DNA from: Candidatus Nitrosocaldus tengchongensis
GTDB lineage: Archaea; Thermoproteota; Nitrososphaeria; Nitrososphaerales; Nitrosocaldaceae
Reading direction: 5' to 3'
Length of the DNA: 64,000 nucleotides
NCBI GenBank assembly: GCA_013538675.1
Contig: JACAFJ010000001.1
Location: 1-64,000 of the forward strand
Below are positions 1 to 9,503 of this stretch, piece after piece. The notes under the pieces are model-generated. The model worked only from the letters and a program-made list of their open reading frames with translations, made no database searches and had not been told where the DNA came from. Numbering within the stretch: position 1 is the first letter of the stretch; each line of letters begins with the position of its first letter. The position numbers and the translations under genes are program-made.

Positions 1-1
1 C

Positions 2-1093
2 ATGCTAACATACAAGAATCATGGTGTATCCTCTACACTAGATAGGCTCTTAGCAATCAACAGGAGTGTAGTTAGGGTATTTGCAGATGTTAGCATAGTT
101 GCTGGAGCGATAATGATGGTATTTGCAGTATGGTTCTTGCTCAACAACCTTGTACATTTCTTTGCAGATAGTGGACAGTTCTCAGAGGTAACACTGCTCA
201 TCCCTGGTGTAACTATAAGGAGTGTGCCAAATCTAGTGTACTTCCTTCTAGCAGCGCCAATAGTGCTTGTTGTGCATGAGGTAGCCCATGGTATAGTTGC
301 TAGGCTTGAGAGGATAAGGGTAAAGTCTGGAGGGTTTGCTATAATAATCGCCCTTATAGCAGGGTTTGTAGAGCCAGATGAGGATGAGTTCAATAGGGCA
401 AGGAGGGTATCTAGGGTAAGGGTGATAGCAGCAGGATCAACATCAAACATACTACTCTCATTCCTTGTTGCTTCCTTGCTCATGTTCAACCCAGCATTCG
501 GGAACATACTTGAGTTGCTCTCTCCCCAGGTTAGGAGCATATTCTACAATGATCCCATAGGTGTGCCAGTTGTACAGGTTATAGAGGGTAGTGGAGCAGC
601 ACAAGCAGGGATGCGTGCAGGGGATATAATAACTGCAATAAACGATACACAAGTAAAGACACCAGCAGACCTAGCAAAGGTTAGACTTGTGCCAGGGGAG
701 CAGGTAAGTGTTAGCATACTAAGGGATGGAGAGCCTATGAGGCTTACAGTTACTATCATGAGCGCTGAGGATGATCCCAATAGAGGTATGATAGGGATAG
801 TAAGGGATGTATTCCCTCACATGCCACCAAAGGTTCCATTCTGGATACCATGGCCACATGAAGTCTTCATGTTCCTGCTCTGGCTCTGGATGCTCTCATT
901 CTTCATAGGTATATTCAACATGTTACCAATGATCCCTCTTGATGGGGAGAAGTATGTAAGTTCCATGCTAGAGAACAGGGTCTCAGCACGCTCGCTGAAG
1001 GCAACAAGGATAGGGATAAATGCTCTAGGCTTTGGGCTTCTAGGGGCAAACATAATAGCTACTGTGATAAAGTCTGGGTTCATAACCATATGA
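2..1093 (+). CDS. Site-2 protease family membrane metallopeptidase (M50) with PDZ domain
   Basis: Intramembrane zinc metalloprotease of the M50/RseP-SpoIVFB class, expected to cut transmembrane proteins such as regulators. Seen: hydrophobic segments near residues 30-52 and 78-95, the zinc motif HEVAH at 92-96, a PDZ domain at about 180-255 (GAAQAGMRAGDIITAIND) and a C-terminal membrane segment with NMLPMIPLDGEKY near 306-318, which supplies the third ligand aspartate of the family. The ATG is at the second base of the window, so the true N terminus probably lies upstream and the gene may be truncated by the window edge. Substrate unknown. Confidence 0.88.
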   Translation: MLTYKNHGVSSTLDRLLAINRSVVRVFADVSIVAGAIMMVFAVWFLLNNLVHFFADSGQFSEVTLLIPGVTIRSVPNLVYFLLAAPIVLVVHEVAHGIVARLERIRVKSGGFAIIIALIAGFVEPDEDEFNRARRVSRVRVIAAGSTSNILLSFLVASLLMFNPAFGNILELLSPQVRSIFYNDPIGVPVVQVIEGSGAAQAGMRAGDIITAINDTQVKTPADLAKVRLVPGEQVSVSILRDGEPMRLTVTIMSAEDDPNRGMIGIVRDVFPHMPPKVPFWIPWPHEVFMFLLWLWMLSFFIGIFNMLPMIPLDGEKYVSSMLENRVSARSLKATRIGINALGFGLLGANIIATVIKSGFITI

Positions 1094-1296
1094 GTTTTTA
1101 GATGGTAACCCCATTGATATATAGGCAGTGATACATTATTGATGGATATAAGAGGATGACAAAGATGAGGGATAGATGTAATATATACATGGTAAGTATG
1201 ATATCAGTGAGATGCTAAAGGTAGCAGCTCAATAGTTATATAAATAGTAACTACGATAACGAGCATATTGATTGTAGTAATTCATACCAAAGCAAA

Positions 1297-1306
1297 GCTT
1301 ATTTAG
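1297..1306 (+). promoter_or_regulatory. TATA box of proteasome beta gene
   Basis: The sequence gcttatttag is centred about 25 bases before the ATG at 1326, so transcription would begin at or next to the start codon (leaderless mRNA). This supports the chosen start of the proteasome gene. Confidence 0.5.
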
Positions 1307-1325
1307 GGCTTATACATAATCTAGC

Positions 1326-1985
1326 ATGCTTGGAGGGTTGTTCTTGCATAACAATAGGTATGTTGAGTCAAACAGGCTGCACGGGACAACAACAGTAGGG
1401 TTACAATGCAAGGATGGTGTGGTCCTTGCAACTGATACAAGGGCTACAGCTGGATATCTCTTCATTGCTCACAGGCGTGTAAGGAAGATAGCAAAGATAG
1501 ATGAGCATGTAGCATTGACCATAGCAGGGAGTGTTGCTGATGCACAGAACATGATAGATATACTTAGGTACCATGCAAGCATCTACAAGTTGGAGAATAG
1601 AGTACCTATACCAACAAGATCTGTTGCTAGACTAGCAGCAAATGTATTCTTTGCACAGAGGTTCTATCCATTGATAGCAGAGATACTCGTTGGAGGTTAT
1701 GATAGTGAGGGTCCAGCAGTATACATGGTCGATCTCTTCGGCTCAGTGAACAGGGAGGTGTTTGTATCAACTGGCTCAGGCTCACCAGTTGCATACGGCA
1801 TATTAGAGAGCGAGTTCAGGCCAGATATGAGCGTTGATGAGGCAGCAAGGGTTGCAACAAGGGCAATAGCAGCAGCGATAATGCGCAACGCCGGCACTGG
1901 TGATGGAATAGATGTTGTAGCAATAGATAAGAATGGCTATAGAGAGTTGAGCAGAAGGTTCGTAGGTTTAAGGCTAAATGAGTAA
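1326..1985 (+). CDS. psmB: Proteasome subunit beta (N-terminal nucleophile protease)
   Basis: Catalytic subunit of the archaeal 20S proteasome. The propeptide is residues 1-20 and ends in HG; Thr21 of GTTTVG becomes the nucleophile after self-cleavage. Asp37 (Asp17 in mature numbering) and STGSGSP further on match the active beta family. The family Lys33 appears to be Lys34 here because of a one-residue insertion in GYLFIAHRR. Length 219 aa is normal. The last 8 bases overlap the aCPSF1 gene, so protein turnover and transcription termination are probably co-transcribed. The alpha subunit is not in the window. Confidence 0.95.
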   Translation: MLGGLFLHNNRYVESNRLHGTTTVGLQCKDGVVLATDTRATAGYLFIAHRRVRKIAKIDEHVALTIAGSVADAQNMIDILRYHASIYKLENRVPIPTRSVARLAANVFFAQRFYPLIAEILVGGYDSEGPAVYMVDLFGSVNREVFVSTGSGSPVAYGILESEFRPDMSVDEAARVATRAIAAAIMRNAGTGDGIDVVAIDKNGYRELSRRFVGLRLNE

Positions 1986-4026
1986 GGTTAGAACAAATAG
2001 TGTGCAGAGCATAATAGGGGTTATACTGCAGAATATGCCTAGCGATGCTGCTATAACCAAGATAGAGTATGAAGGCCCAATGATAGCAATATACACCAAG
2101 AACCCTAGATACCTACTTGAGAACAATGCTATAATCTCTGGCATAGTGAAGAGCATAAAGAAGAGGATAGTGGTTAGGACCGATGAGTCGATAAGGAAGA
2201 GCGAGGAGGATGCAAGGAAGATAATAATGCGTATGATGCCCAAGGAGGTTGGCATAGTTGGAACGTTCTTCGATACAGCACTAGGAGAGGTTACTGTAGA
2301 AGTGAAGAAGCCTTGGATACTAACACAGATAGAGGAAGGGGAGGAGGATGAAGAGGTAGATGATAGGGAGAGGGATGAGGCATCATCTGAGGTGGGCATA
2401 CCTGATACTGGGGTTGGTGCTCATGCCCAGACCCAGGCACATATGCAGAAGCAGAAGCAGATACAAGCACTCATAATAGATCTGATAGACTCAACTGGGT
2501 GGAAGGTTAGGATAAGGAAGGCATCACATATCACATCTGAGAGTATGAAGCAGGTGAACTATGCAAAGAAGTTGTTTGCAAATGAACGCTATAGACTGCT
2601 AAGGAGTGTAGGGGAGAGCATATTCAGACCCAGGCTATTTGAGAGCACTGAAGCAACCCTGATGACCTTAGGAGGATTCTCAGAGGTAGGTAGATCATGC
2701 ATGCTGCTAATGACCAGAGAGAGCAAGATACTCCTCGACTGTGGTATAAACCCTGGAGCAAGCGATCCTATAAACGCATTCCCAAGGCTAGATATACTTG
2801 GTTTTGATCTTGAGGAGTTAGATGCAATAGTGATAAGCCATGCACATCTAGACCATACTGGCTTCCTTCCATTGCTCTTCAAGCATGGGTATAGAGGTCC
2901 TGTATACTGCACAGATCCTACACTGCCATTGATGACACTCATCCAGATGGATATGATCAAGGTTGCTGCAGGGGAAGGGGAATTGCCACTCTACACTGAG
3001 AGGGATGTTAGAGAGGTTATAAAGCATACAATAACCCTTCCATACAAGACAGTTACCGATATTGCTCCAGATATAAAGCTGGTATTCTCAAATGCTGGGC
3101 ATATACTTGGCTCTGCTACAGTACATCTTCATATAGGGAATGGAGATCACAACATAGTCTATACAGGGGATCTGAAGTATGGGAGGAGCCAACTCTTCGA
3201 TAGTGCATCATGGAACTATCCTAGGGTTGAGACTCTCATAATAGAGAGTACGTATGGTGCAAAGGAGGATGTCATGCCATCTAGAGAAGAGGTTGAGAGC
3301 AACTTTGTGAGTTCAATAAACAAGGTCCTCATGGAAGGGGGTAAGGTGCTGATCCCTGTACCTGCTGTTGGTAGGGCACAGGAGATACTCATGGTCATAG
3401 ATCATCATATGAAGGCGGGGAACATGGTTGAGGCCCCAGTATTCATAGAAGGGATGATATCTGAGGCAAGTGCAATACACGTTGCACACCCTGAGTATCT
3501 AACAAGGGAGTTAAGACAGAGGATACTTGAGGTTGATGACAATCCATTCACATCTGAGTACTTCACAACTGTAGAGCACTCAAGCCAGAGGGAAGAGGCA
3601 TTGAGGGAAGGACCAACCATAATAATGGCAACATCTGGCATGCTTGAAGGAGGACCTGTTATAGAGTACTTCAAGGGCATAGCAAAGGATCCTAGGAACA
3701 AGATACTCTTCGTCTCCTATCAGGTTAATGGTACTCTAGGCAGGAGAGTTCTAGATGGTTCAAGGCAGGTATCCCTTATGAGTAGGGATGGTAAGATAGA
3801 AGTTATAGATATAATGGCACAGGTTGAGAAGATAGAAGGTTTCAGTGGGCATAGCGATTACAACCAACTTATGGCATATGTAAACAAGCTTAAACCAAAG
3901 CTGAGGAGGGTCATAGTAAACCATGGAGAGAGGAGGAAGGTTGAGAACCTTGCAAGTTCCATCTACAGGATATTCAAGGTACCTGCAGCAGCACCAATGG
4001 TAAGGGAAGCGATCAGACTGTATTAA
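1978..4026 (+). CDS. aCPSF1-type KH/metallo-beta-lactamase/beta-CASP ribonuclease
   Basis: Archaeal CPSF73 homologue that cleaves RNA 3' ends and acts as general transcription terminator in archaea (family knowledge). Domains: two N-terminal KH-like regions (about 1-70 and 70-190), metallo-beta-lactamase with HAHLDH at 288-293, beta-CASP, and the C-terminal FSGHSDYNQL and NHGE motifs. At 682 aa it is longer than the usual 630-650. The extra length is an acidic then Gln-rich insert at about 118-162 that sits where the second KH domain normally carries its GxxG RNA-binding loop. It overlaps psmB by 8 bases and ends in a TA-rich convergent gap. Confidence 0.93.
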   Translation: MSKVRTNSVQSIIGVILQNMPSDAAITKIEYEGPMIAIYTKNPRYLLENNAIISGIVKSIKKRIVVRTDESIRKSEEDARKIIMRMMPKEVGIVGTFFDTALGEVTVEVKKPWILTQIEEGEEDEEVDDRERDEASSEVGIPDTGVGAHAQTQAHMQKQKQIQALIIDLIDSTGWKVRIRKASHITSESMKQVNYAKKLFANERYRLLRSVGESIFRPRLFESTEATLMTLGGFSEVGRSCMLLMTRESKILLDCGINPGASDPINAFPRLDILGFDLEELDAIVISHAHLDHTGFLPLLFKHGYRGPVYCTDPTLPLMTLIQMDMIKVAAGEGELPLYTERDVREVIKHTITLPYKTVTDIAPDIKLVFSNAGHILGSATVHLHIGNGDHNIVYTGDLKYGRSQLFDSASWNYPRVETLIIESTYGAKEDVMPSREEVESNFVSSINKVLMEGGKVLIPVPAVGRAQEILMVIDHHMKAGNMVEAPVFIEGMISEASAIHVAHPEYLTRELRQRILEVDDNPFTSEYFTTVEHSSQREEALREGPTIIMATSGMLEGGPVIEYFKGIAKDPRNKILFVSYQVNGTLGRRVLDGSRQVSLMSRDGKIEVIDIMAQVEKIEGFSGHSDYNQLMAYVNKLKPKLRRVIVNHGERRKVENLASSIYRIFKVPAAAPMVREAIRLY

Positions 4027-4086
4027 TTAATTAATTTAATTAATCTAATGATGGTTGTAGTATATTGATTAGTTAGCCTTTATTCA

Positions 4087-4380
4087 TCATCTATTATCCT
4101 TCAGATTATCATATATATTCTTCCATATCTTTACCCCAGGAGGGGTTATCACAAGCCTCTCCTCTCCGAGCCTTGCTATATCACCATTGATGGATCTTAC
4201 GAACTTGTAGATCTCTTCTACAACCATCTTGAGATCCTCAACGCTCTCCTGTGCTAGAGGTGTTACCCTTATGATGAGTATGTTGTTATTCCTTATATCA
4301 TCAAGTATAACATCAAGGTCATCAGTATCCCTAAGGGTAACTGTCTTTAGGTACAGGGATATCCCATGCTCCTTTTGCAT
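4087..4380 (-). CDS. sepF: Archaeal SepF-like cell division protein
   Basis: Member of the SepF/DUF552 family, the membrane anchor of FtsZ in archaea that carry FtsZ. Seen: 97 aa with an N-terminal amphipathic stretch (GISLYLKTVTLRD) and the SepF core with ILIIRVTPLA and the conserved glycine-rich turn SINGDIARLG before a final strand RLVITP. It is convergent with aCPSF1. The role of SepF in Nitrososphaerota, which divide with Cdv proteins, is not settled, so the function beyond the family is inference. Confidence 0.85.
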   Translation of the reverse strand: MQKEHGISLYLKTVTLRDTDDLDVILDDIRNNNILIIRVTPLAQESVEDLKMVVEEIYKFVRSINGDIARLGEERLVITPPGVKIWKNIYDNLKDNR

Positions 4381-4499
4381 ATAGAGAGATGCCTTGCATT
4401 TTCATATATCCTTATTTATTAATAATGATTTACTTAGAGGTAAATTGAGAGTATTTATAAACTCCATTATGATAACATTTTATTAATTACTATACCATG

Positions 4500-5522
4500 T
4501 TATATTCTGTAACTTTCTAGCATATCACTAGCAAGAGGTTCACTTTTAATCTCTTTTATGGTAACATCATCGCTTACAATAACTATACATGAACCATCTG
4601 CATCTGAGTACCTGCATACTATGGATGCTGCAAGTGATACAATGCTCCCATCAACCTTATCCTTGTTACTACACCTAAGCAGCGCCTTTGGTCCCTTCAC
4701 ATCCTTTGCCTCAAGCATGATATCGCCATCCTGAATTAAACTCTGTATGATCTCATTCTCATCCTTGTTCCTCCCAACTACCAGCTTTGCATCCCTGCTT
4801 AACCTGAAGTGCCTCCCAACCTTGAGCAGTTCAACATCGTTGAGTGTTGGGTTAGGAAGATGCTCCAGCAGATCCTTAACCCTTCTAGCAAACTGCCTAT
4901 CAGTTAATAGGCACCCACCAGCAGCATTTGGTGCATCTAGCCCCAGTTGCCTTGCCAACCCCATCTGAACCTTCCTTGATCTACCCTTTATGTCTAGCAG
5001 CATATCCCTCTTGATAAGCCCTTTCAATTCAGCCTCTGTAGGCTTCAGTTGCTTTGCTGATAACGGTCTGAGTACTTTACCCTCAAGGTTACTCTCCCTC
5101 TCTATTATCCTTAACGCTCTCATATTCTGGCTCATGGGTCTCTGGTTCAACACCTCCCCAGTAACTATAAAGTCAGCATTGCACTCCTCCATGTACTCTT
5201 TTGCTATTCTATACATCATTGCTCTACAGTCTATGCATGGGTTCATACCAGAGCCGTAGCCATGCTTTGGGTTCTTGAGCATCTCTATATACTCTTCGCC
5301 AAGGTATACAGTCTTCAACTCAACCCCTAGAGCATCTGCAACCTCTTTAACCCTGAATCCACATCCCTTGCCACAGTCGAAGTCGCAGAACGGTGTCTTT
5401 ATCGCCAATGCCTTGACATCAACACCCATATCCTTCATCAGTTTAACTGCTAGAGTACTATCTAACCCTCCTGAGAGCAGGGCTACACACCTTACCCTCT
5501 TGCTAGCCCCTTCACCATCCAT
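4500..5522 (-). CDS. PP-loop tRNA-thiolation-like enzyme with C-terminal NFACT-R-like domain
   Basis: An ATP-pyrophosphatase resembling the MnmA/ThiI group that adenylates a tRNA base before sulfur transfer. Seen: intact PP-loop SGGLDS at about 16-21, a cysteine cluster CDFDCGKGCGF near 46-56, NPCIDCR near 95-101 as probable catalytic or metal cysteines, and a C-terminal part (from about 230) with GDIMLEAKDVKGPKALLR, which resembles the NFACT-R/DUF814 domain. No THUMP domain is present. It stands alone on the minus strand. The exact modified base is unknown; annotation pipelines often call this family TrmU- or ThiI-like. Confidence 0.75.
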   Translation of the reverse strand: MDGEGASKRVRCVALLSGGLDSTLAVKLMKDMGVDVKALAIKTPFCDFDCGKGCGFRVKEVADALGVELKTVYLGEEYIEMLKNPKHGYGSGMNPCIDCRAMMYRIAKEYMEECNADFIVTGEVLNQRPMSQNMRALRIIERESNLEGKVLRPLSAKQLKPTEAELKGLIKRDMLLDIKGRSRKVQMGLARQLGLDAPNAAGGCLLTDRQFARRVKDLLEHLPNPTLNDVELLKVGRHFRLSRDAKLVVGRNKDENEIIQSLIQDGDIMLEAKDVKGPKALLRCSNKDKVDGSIVSLAASIVCRYSDADGSCIVIVSDDVTIKEIKSEPLASDMLESYRI

Positions 5523-5591
5523 TGTCCATCTTACCCCTCCCTAGCATTAATGCAGGCAGTAGAATAAATATTAAAGTTATGTTATAGATAT

Positions 5592-6695
5592 ATGGCAGAT
5601 TCGGTATTGAGTATAGAGGGTAGGAACAAGAAATTGCTGGATGAGGCATATAGGATAGGCTGTAGTACAATCGTAGCATTTGAGCCAGAGGATGTATTCT
5701 ATATCACTGGCTTCTGGGGCGAGGGTATAGCAGTAGTGCTCAACCAATCTGATACAAGGCTAATAGTACCATCGCTAGAGGCTGAGAGAGCAAGGAGCGT
5801 AGCAAGATGCGAGGTTGTTGAGGCAGAGAGGGGCTCTAGTATGCTTGATAAGGCTCTATCCCTTGTAGCAGAAGATGCAACAAGTGTATGCACTGACTGC
5901 ACTGACTACTCCCTATTCGAGAGGATGAAGGTAAAGTTAATAGAGAGTAGCAGGTTGAAGTACAGCAAGGATGTATTCTACAACGCAAGGAAGGTTAAGG
6001 ATGAGTATGAGATCAAGATAATAGAGGAGGCATCAAGCATATTGGATGAGCTCTTTAAAGCATGCGAGTATGTTATAAGGGCAGGGATTAGTGAGAGGCA
6101 GATACAAGCACTGTTAATGTATGAGGCTATGCTAAGAGGAGCGTATCCTCCATCATACAGGCATACACTCTCTCCATTGATAATAGCATCTGGCATGAAC
6201 TCATCGCTTCCTCACGCTGAGCCTAGCGATAGACTCATCTCAGTAGGCGATCTCATCACTGTTGATCTAACTCTAAGGTATAAAGGCTACATAGCAGATG
6301 CAACAAGAACTTTTGCTTTAGGCAGCATAGATAGGGAGAAGGAGTATGTCTACTATACTGTAAGGGAGGCACAGCAGAGGGCATTGGAGGCTGTACGTGA
6401 GGGTATACAATGCAGGGAGGTAGATGGTATAGCAAGATCATACATAGAGAGCAATGGTTATGGTGAGAGGTTCATACACTCCACTGGTCATGGTATAGGG
6501 CTTGATGTACATGAGCCACCATGGATAAACCGTAACTCTCAGGATAGACTTGCTAGAGGGCTGTGTATAACCATTGAACCAGGGATATACATCGCTGGCA
6601 GGTATGGAGTGAGGATAGAGGACTCTGTAGCAATTCATGGCGATGGTAGAGTAGTTGTAATGAATAGATACACAAAGGATCTGGTTAAGTTATAA
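5592..6695 (+). CDS. M24 family Xaa-Pro peptidase
   Basis: Cytosolic metallopeptidase of the pita-bread fold that removes N-terminal residues before proline or splits Xaa-Pro dipeptides. Seen: a creatinase-like N-terminal domain (about 1-130), then the M24 catalytic domain with metal ligands in VDLTLRYKGYIADATRTF (two Asp), HSTGHGIGLDVHE (His), ITIEPGIYI (Glu) and a final GVRIEDSV (Glu). Length 367 aa is typical. The 5' end has a TATA-like tract in the short gap after the divergent PP-loop gene. Aminopeptidase and prolidase cannot be told apart from sequence alone. Confidence 0.9.
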   Translation: MADSVLSIEGRNKKLLDEAYRIGCSTIVAFEPEDVFYITGFWGEGIAVVLNQSDTRLIVPSLEAERARSVARCEVVEAERGSSMLDKALSLVAEDATSVCTDCTDYSLFERMKVKLIESSRLKYSKDVFYNARKVKDEYEIKIIEEASSILDELFKACEYVIRAGISERQIQALLMYEAMLRGAYPPSYRHTLSPLIIASGMNSSLPHAEPSDRLISVGDLITVDLTLRYKGYIADATRTFALGSIDREKEYVYYTVREAQQRALEAVREGIQCREVDGIARSYIESNGYGERFIHSTGHGIGLDVHEPPWINRNSQDRLARGLCITIEPGIYIAGRYGVRIEDSVAIHGDGRVVVMNRYTKDLVKL

Positions 6696-6830
6696 GAAAT
6701 AATTAATAACTACTCTATGTCTGGAGGAAGAATATTATAATGATAGCCATGAAATACATACAATAGCATTAAATCTTTACACTTTTCGTAATAAATAAGG
6801 TATTTATAGGCTAAAATAGTAAATATATCT

Positions 6831-7307
6831 ATGCTGAAGAGAGGTAGGAAGCCCAAACTACTGGATGAGATAGATAAGAGTATACTATCTACACTCCAGG
6901 AGGATTGTTTGATACCATTCGTAAAGATAGCAGATATACTAAATGTCAATGAGGGTACGATAAGGCATAGGGTTAAGAGGCTTGTGAGGAGTGGGATAAT
7001 AAAGAAGTTCACGATCAAGGTCGATCCAGTCATGCTTGGATTGGGTACACTTGTACTGGTTATAGTGGTTGTAAACCCTGGTAGTGTAAAGCATGTTGCA
7101 CAGGAGTTAGCCAGGGTTCCCAACGTGCTTGAGGTTCTGGAGGTTCACACTTACGGTGATCTACTACTCAAGATAAGGGGTAGTAGCATGCAGGAGATAG
7201 CAAACATACTAGCAAACCAGATCAAGACCATAGAGGGGGTGATAAGTACTCAAGTGGTCTCAGTGCTTAATGTATGGAAGGATGAGCATTCATTACTGCT
7301 AAGATAG
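6831..7307 (+). CDS. Lrp/AsnC family transcriptional regulator
   Basis: Feast/famine-type DNA-binding protein of 158 aa. Seen: N-terminal helix-turn-helix at about 10-60 (IDKSILSTLQED, then NEGTIRHRVKRLVRSGIIKKF) followed by an RAM/ligand-binding beta-alpha domain. A TATA-like gtatttatagg lies about 26 bases before the ATG, consistent with a leaderless transcript. It faces the CoA-biosynthesis cluster convergently, so there is no direct evidence that it regulates those genes. Effector unknown. Confidence 0.9.
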   Translation: MLKRGRKPKLLDEIDKSILSTLQEDCLIPFVKIADILNVNEGTIRHRVKRLVRSGIIKKFTIKVDPVMLGLGTLVLVIVVVNPGSVKHVAQELARVPNVLEVLEVHTYGDLLLKIRGSSMQEIANILANQIKTIEGVISTQVVSVLNVWKDEHSLLLR

Positions 7308-7343
7308 TTACTATTACTATTATCATCATCACCATCGCTTATG

Positions 7344-8588
7344 TTATTTTTTATTAGATGTAATCATCCTACCTGCTACTACATCTGCAAGTATCCTCCT
7401 AGCAACATCATCCTTTCTACCATGTATATCCATTGTAGAACCATCCTTGCCTACCATTACAACATCACAGGTATCATTACCCATGCTCCTACTTGCATAG
7501 TTTGCAACTGCCATATCTCCATTACACTCCTGCAGCTTTGCTCTAGCCTTTGCTATCAACTCCTCCCTACTACAGTCATCTGCCTTGAATGCTATTAGGA
7601 ATGTATCTGGGCTTAGTCTCTTCACAACATCTACTATCTTCTCAGTTGGTTCAAGTCTAAGCATGAATCCATCATTACCCCTCCTACTCTCAATCTTGCT
7701 ACTGCTCATCTTAGAAGGTCTAAAATCTGCAACTGCAGCATTCATTATAACCAGATCATAGTGCTTGCTCCTCAACTCACTTGTTACAGCATCGAGCATA
7801 TCCCTGCTAGTATTAACCCTAATGAGCCTTACACTAGCAGGTGGCTCACTACTCCCATGACCATAGATCAGCGTTACATCAGCACCCATGAGCATAGCTT
7901 CCCTAGCAAATGCTGTACCAAACCTGCCAGAGGATAGGTTTGTGATAACCCTTACGTTGTCTATATGCTCTACAGTTGCACCAGCGGTTATAAGAACGCT
8001 CTTGCCCTTAAGAAGTGCTCTATGCTTGAGTACTTCTATGGCCTTTGTAAGCACATGCTCAGGCTCTGCAACCTTAGCCTTGCCCTCCTCTATGACTGGA
8101 TCAACGAACTCAACCAAGCCTTGTAGTGCACTTATATTCCTTATAACCATGGGGTTATGGTACATCACCTCATGCATTGCTAGTGCTACTATGGTTGGTA
8201 TCCTAGAACCTAGGGCAACTGATGCTACAGTTGTAACACTTGTATCATCTATTCCATTTGCTATCTTGCCCAATGTGTTTGCCGTGCAAGGGTATATTAT
8301 GATGAGATCTGCCCTGCCTTTATCTGCAAGCTGTATATGCTCCAACTCCCATGTTAGATCAACAACTGCCCTATTCCCAGTTGCCCATGAGAGCAGTTCA
8401 CTGCTAACTAGCCTGGTAGCCTTTCTAGTAAGTACTGGGTAAACATCAGCACCATGCCTCATGAGGAGCCTAGCAAGGTCAACTGCCTTGTATGCAGCAA
8501 CGCTAGCAGTTACACATAGCACTACCCTCTTACCTCTCAACTCATCTCCATGTGAGCCAGTTATATCCTTGGATGGATGCATGCACAC
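7344..8588 (-). CDS. coaBC: Bifunctional phosphopantothenoylcysteine decarboxylase/phosphopantothenate-cysteine ligase
   Basis: Joins cysteine to 4'-phosphopantothenate and decarboxylates the product to 4'-phosphopantetheine in CoA synthesis. Seen: N-terminal flavin-dependent CoaC domain (about 15-185) with VTASVAAYKAVDLARLL, a His-containing substrate loop and PCTANTLGKIANGI, then the CoaB domain (about 190-405) with ITAGATVEHIDNVRVITN and the dimer-region motif TEKIVD. It is the last gene of a minus-strand run with PanB 6 bases upstream. A second ATG lies two codons downstream of the chosen start. Confidence 0.95.
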   Translation of the reverse strand: MCMHPSKDITGSHGDELRGKRVVLCVTASVAAYKAVDLARLLMRHGADVYPVLTRKATRLVSSELLSWATGNRAVVDLTWELEHIQLADKGRADLIIIYPCTANTLGKIANGIDDTSVTTVASVALGSRIPTIVALAMHEVMYHNPMVIRNISALQGLVEFVDPVIEEGKAKVAEPEHVLTKAIEVLKHRALLKGKSVLITAGATVEHIDNVRVITNLSSGRFGTAFAREAMLMGADVTLIYGHGSSEPPASVRLIRVNTSRDMLDAVTSELRSKHYDLVIMNAAVADFRPSKMSSSKIESRRGNDGFMLRLEPTEKIVDVVKRLSPDTFLIAFKADDCSREELIAKARAKLQECNGDMAVANYASRSMGNDTCDVVMVGKDGSTMDIHGRKDDVARRILADVVAGRMITSNKK

Positions 8589-8594
8589 ATCACC

Positions 8595-9503
8595 TTACCT
8601 TATCTCTGAGCCTCCCCTCTCATCATACCTAATACCCTTGTTCATCATCATCTTAACCTCTTCCTTGAACCTCTCATACTCTTGAACATCCATGTGGAAT
8701 GTATGCTCATCTCCTGGGAATCTAGAGTTCAGTACATCATCCCTATACCTTGTTAGTGCATCAAGCATCATGCTAGATAGATCAGCATACCTCTTGACGA
8801 ACTTGGGGCTATGCTCATACAGACCAAGGATATCATGGAGTACAAGTACTTGGCCATCGCATGCAGAGCCTGAGCCTATACCTATCGTAGGTATCTTGAG
8901 GGTATCGCTTATGGTCTTTGCAACCTCATAGGTTACCTGCTCAAGAACTATTGAGAAGACACCAGCCTCCTCAAGTGCAATAGCATCCCTCATAAGCCTA
9001 CATGCCCCATCGCTGTCTCTACCCTGTACCTTGTATCCCTGCCAGAGCGGTGAGGTTTGAGGCTTCAAGCCTACATGCCCCATCACCGGTATACCAGTAC
9101 CAACCATAGCCTCAACAACATGCTTGAACTCCCTCCCTCCTTCAACCTTCACAGCATCCGCATTACCCTCCTTTATTAACCTGCATGCGTTGTATAGGGC
9201 ATCATCAACACTAACATGATAAGACATGAATGGCATATCAGCAACTATCATCGCATGTTCCCTTGCCCTAGATACTGCCTTGCAGAATACAAGCATCTCA
9301 TCCATGCTGATCGGTATAGTACTCTTGTACCCTAGCATGACCATTGCAGCACTATCCCCAACCAATATGATGTCTACACCAGCCTTGTCGCATATCCTTG
9401 CTGTTGTGTAATCGTATGCTGTAATAACAGCTATCTTCCTCTTACCCTTCATACCCATTATGCTATCAACAGTTACCTTGCTACCCATCATCATCCATAA
9501 CAC
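8595..9503 (-). CDS. panB: 3-methyl-2-oxobutanoate hydroxymethyltransferase
   Basis: Makes ketopantoate from 2-oxoisovalerate and methylene-tetrahydrofolate or its archaeal counterpart, the first committed step to pantoate. Seen: the TIM-barrel PanB family with AYDYTTARICDKAGVD, VGDSAAMVMLGY, VKVEGG and GHVGLKPQ. The start overlaps the end of the PPS gene by up to about 20 bases; ATG codons at 9503, 9494, 9491 and 9488 are all possible, and the shorter forms (MGSKVTVDSI) fit the family best. Ketopantoate reductase is not in the window. Confidence 0.95.
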   Translation of the reverse strand: MLWMMMGSKVTVDSIMGMKGKRKIAVITAYDYTTARICDKAGVDIILVGDSAAMVMLGYKSTIPISMDEMLVFCKAVSRAREHAMIVADMPFMSYHVSVDDALYNACRLIKEGNADAVKVEGGREFKHVVEAMVGTGIPVMGHVGLKPQTSPLWQGYKVQGRDSDGACRLMRDAIALEEAGVFSIVLEQVTYEVAKTISDTLKIPTIGIGSGSACDGQVLVLHDILGLYEHSPKFVKRYADLSSMMLDALTRYRDDVLNSRFPGDEHTFHMDVQEYERFKEEVKMMMNKGIRYDERGGSEIR

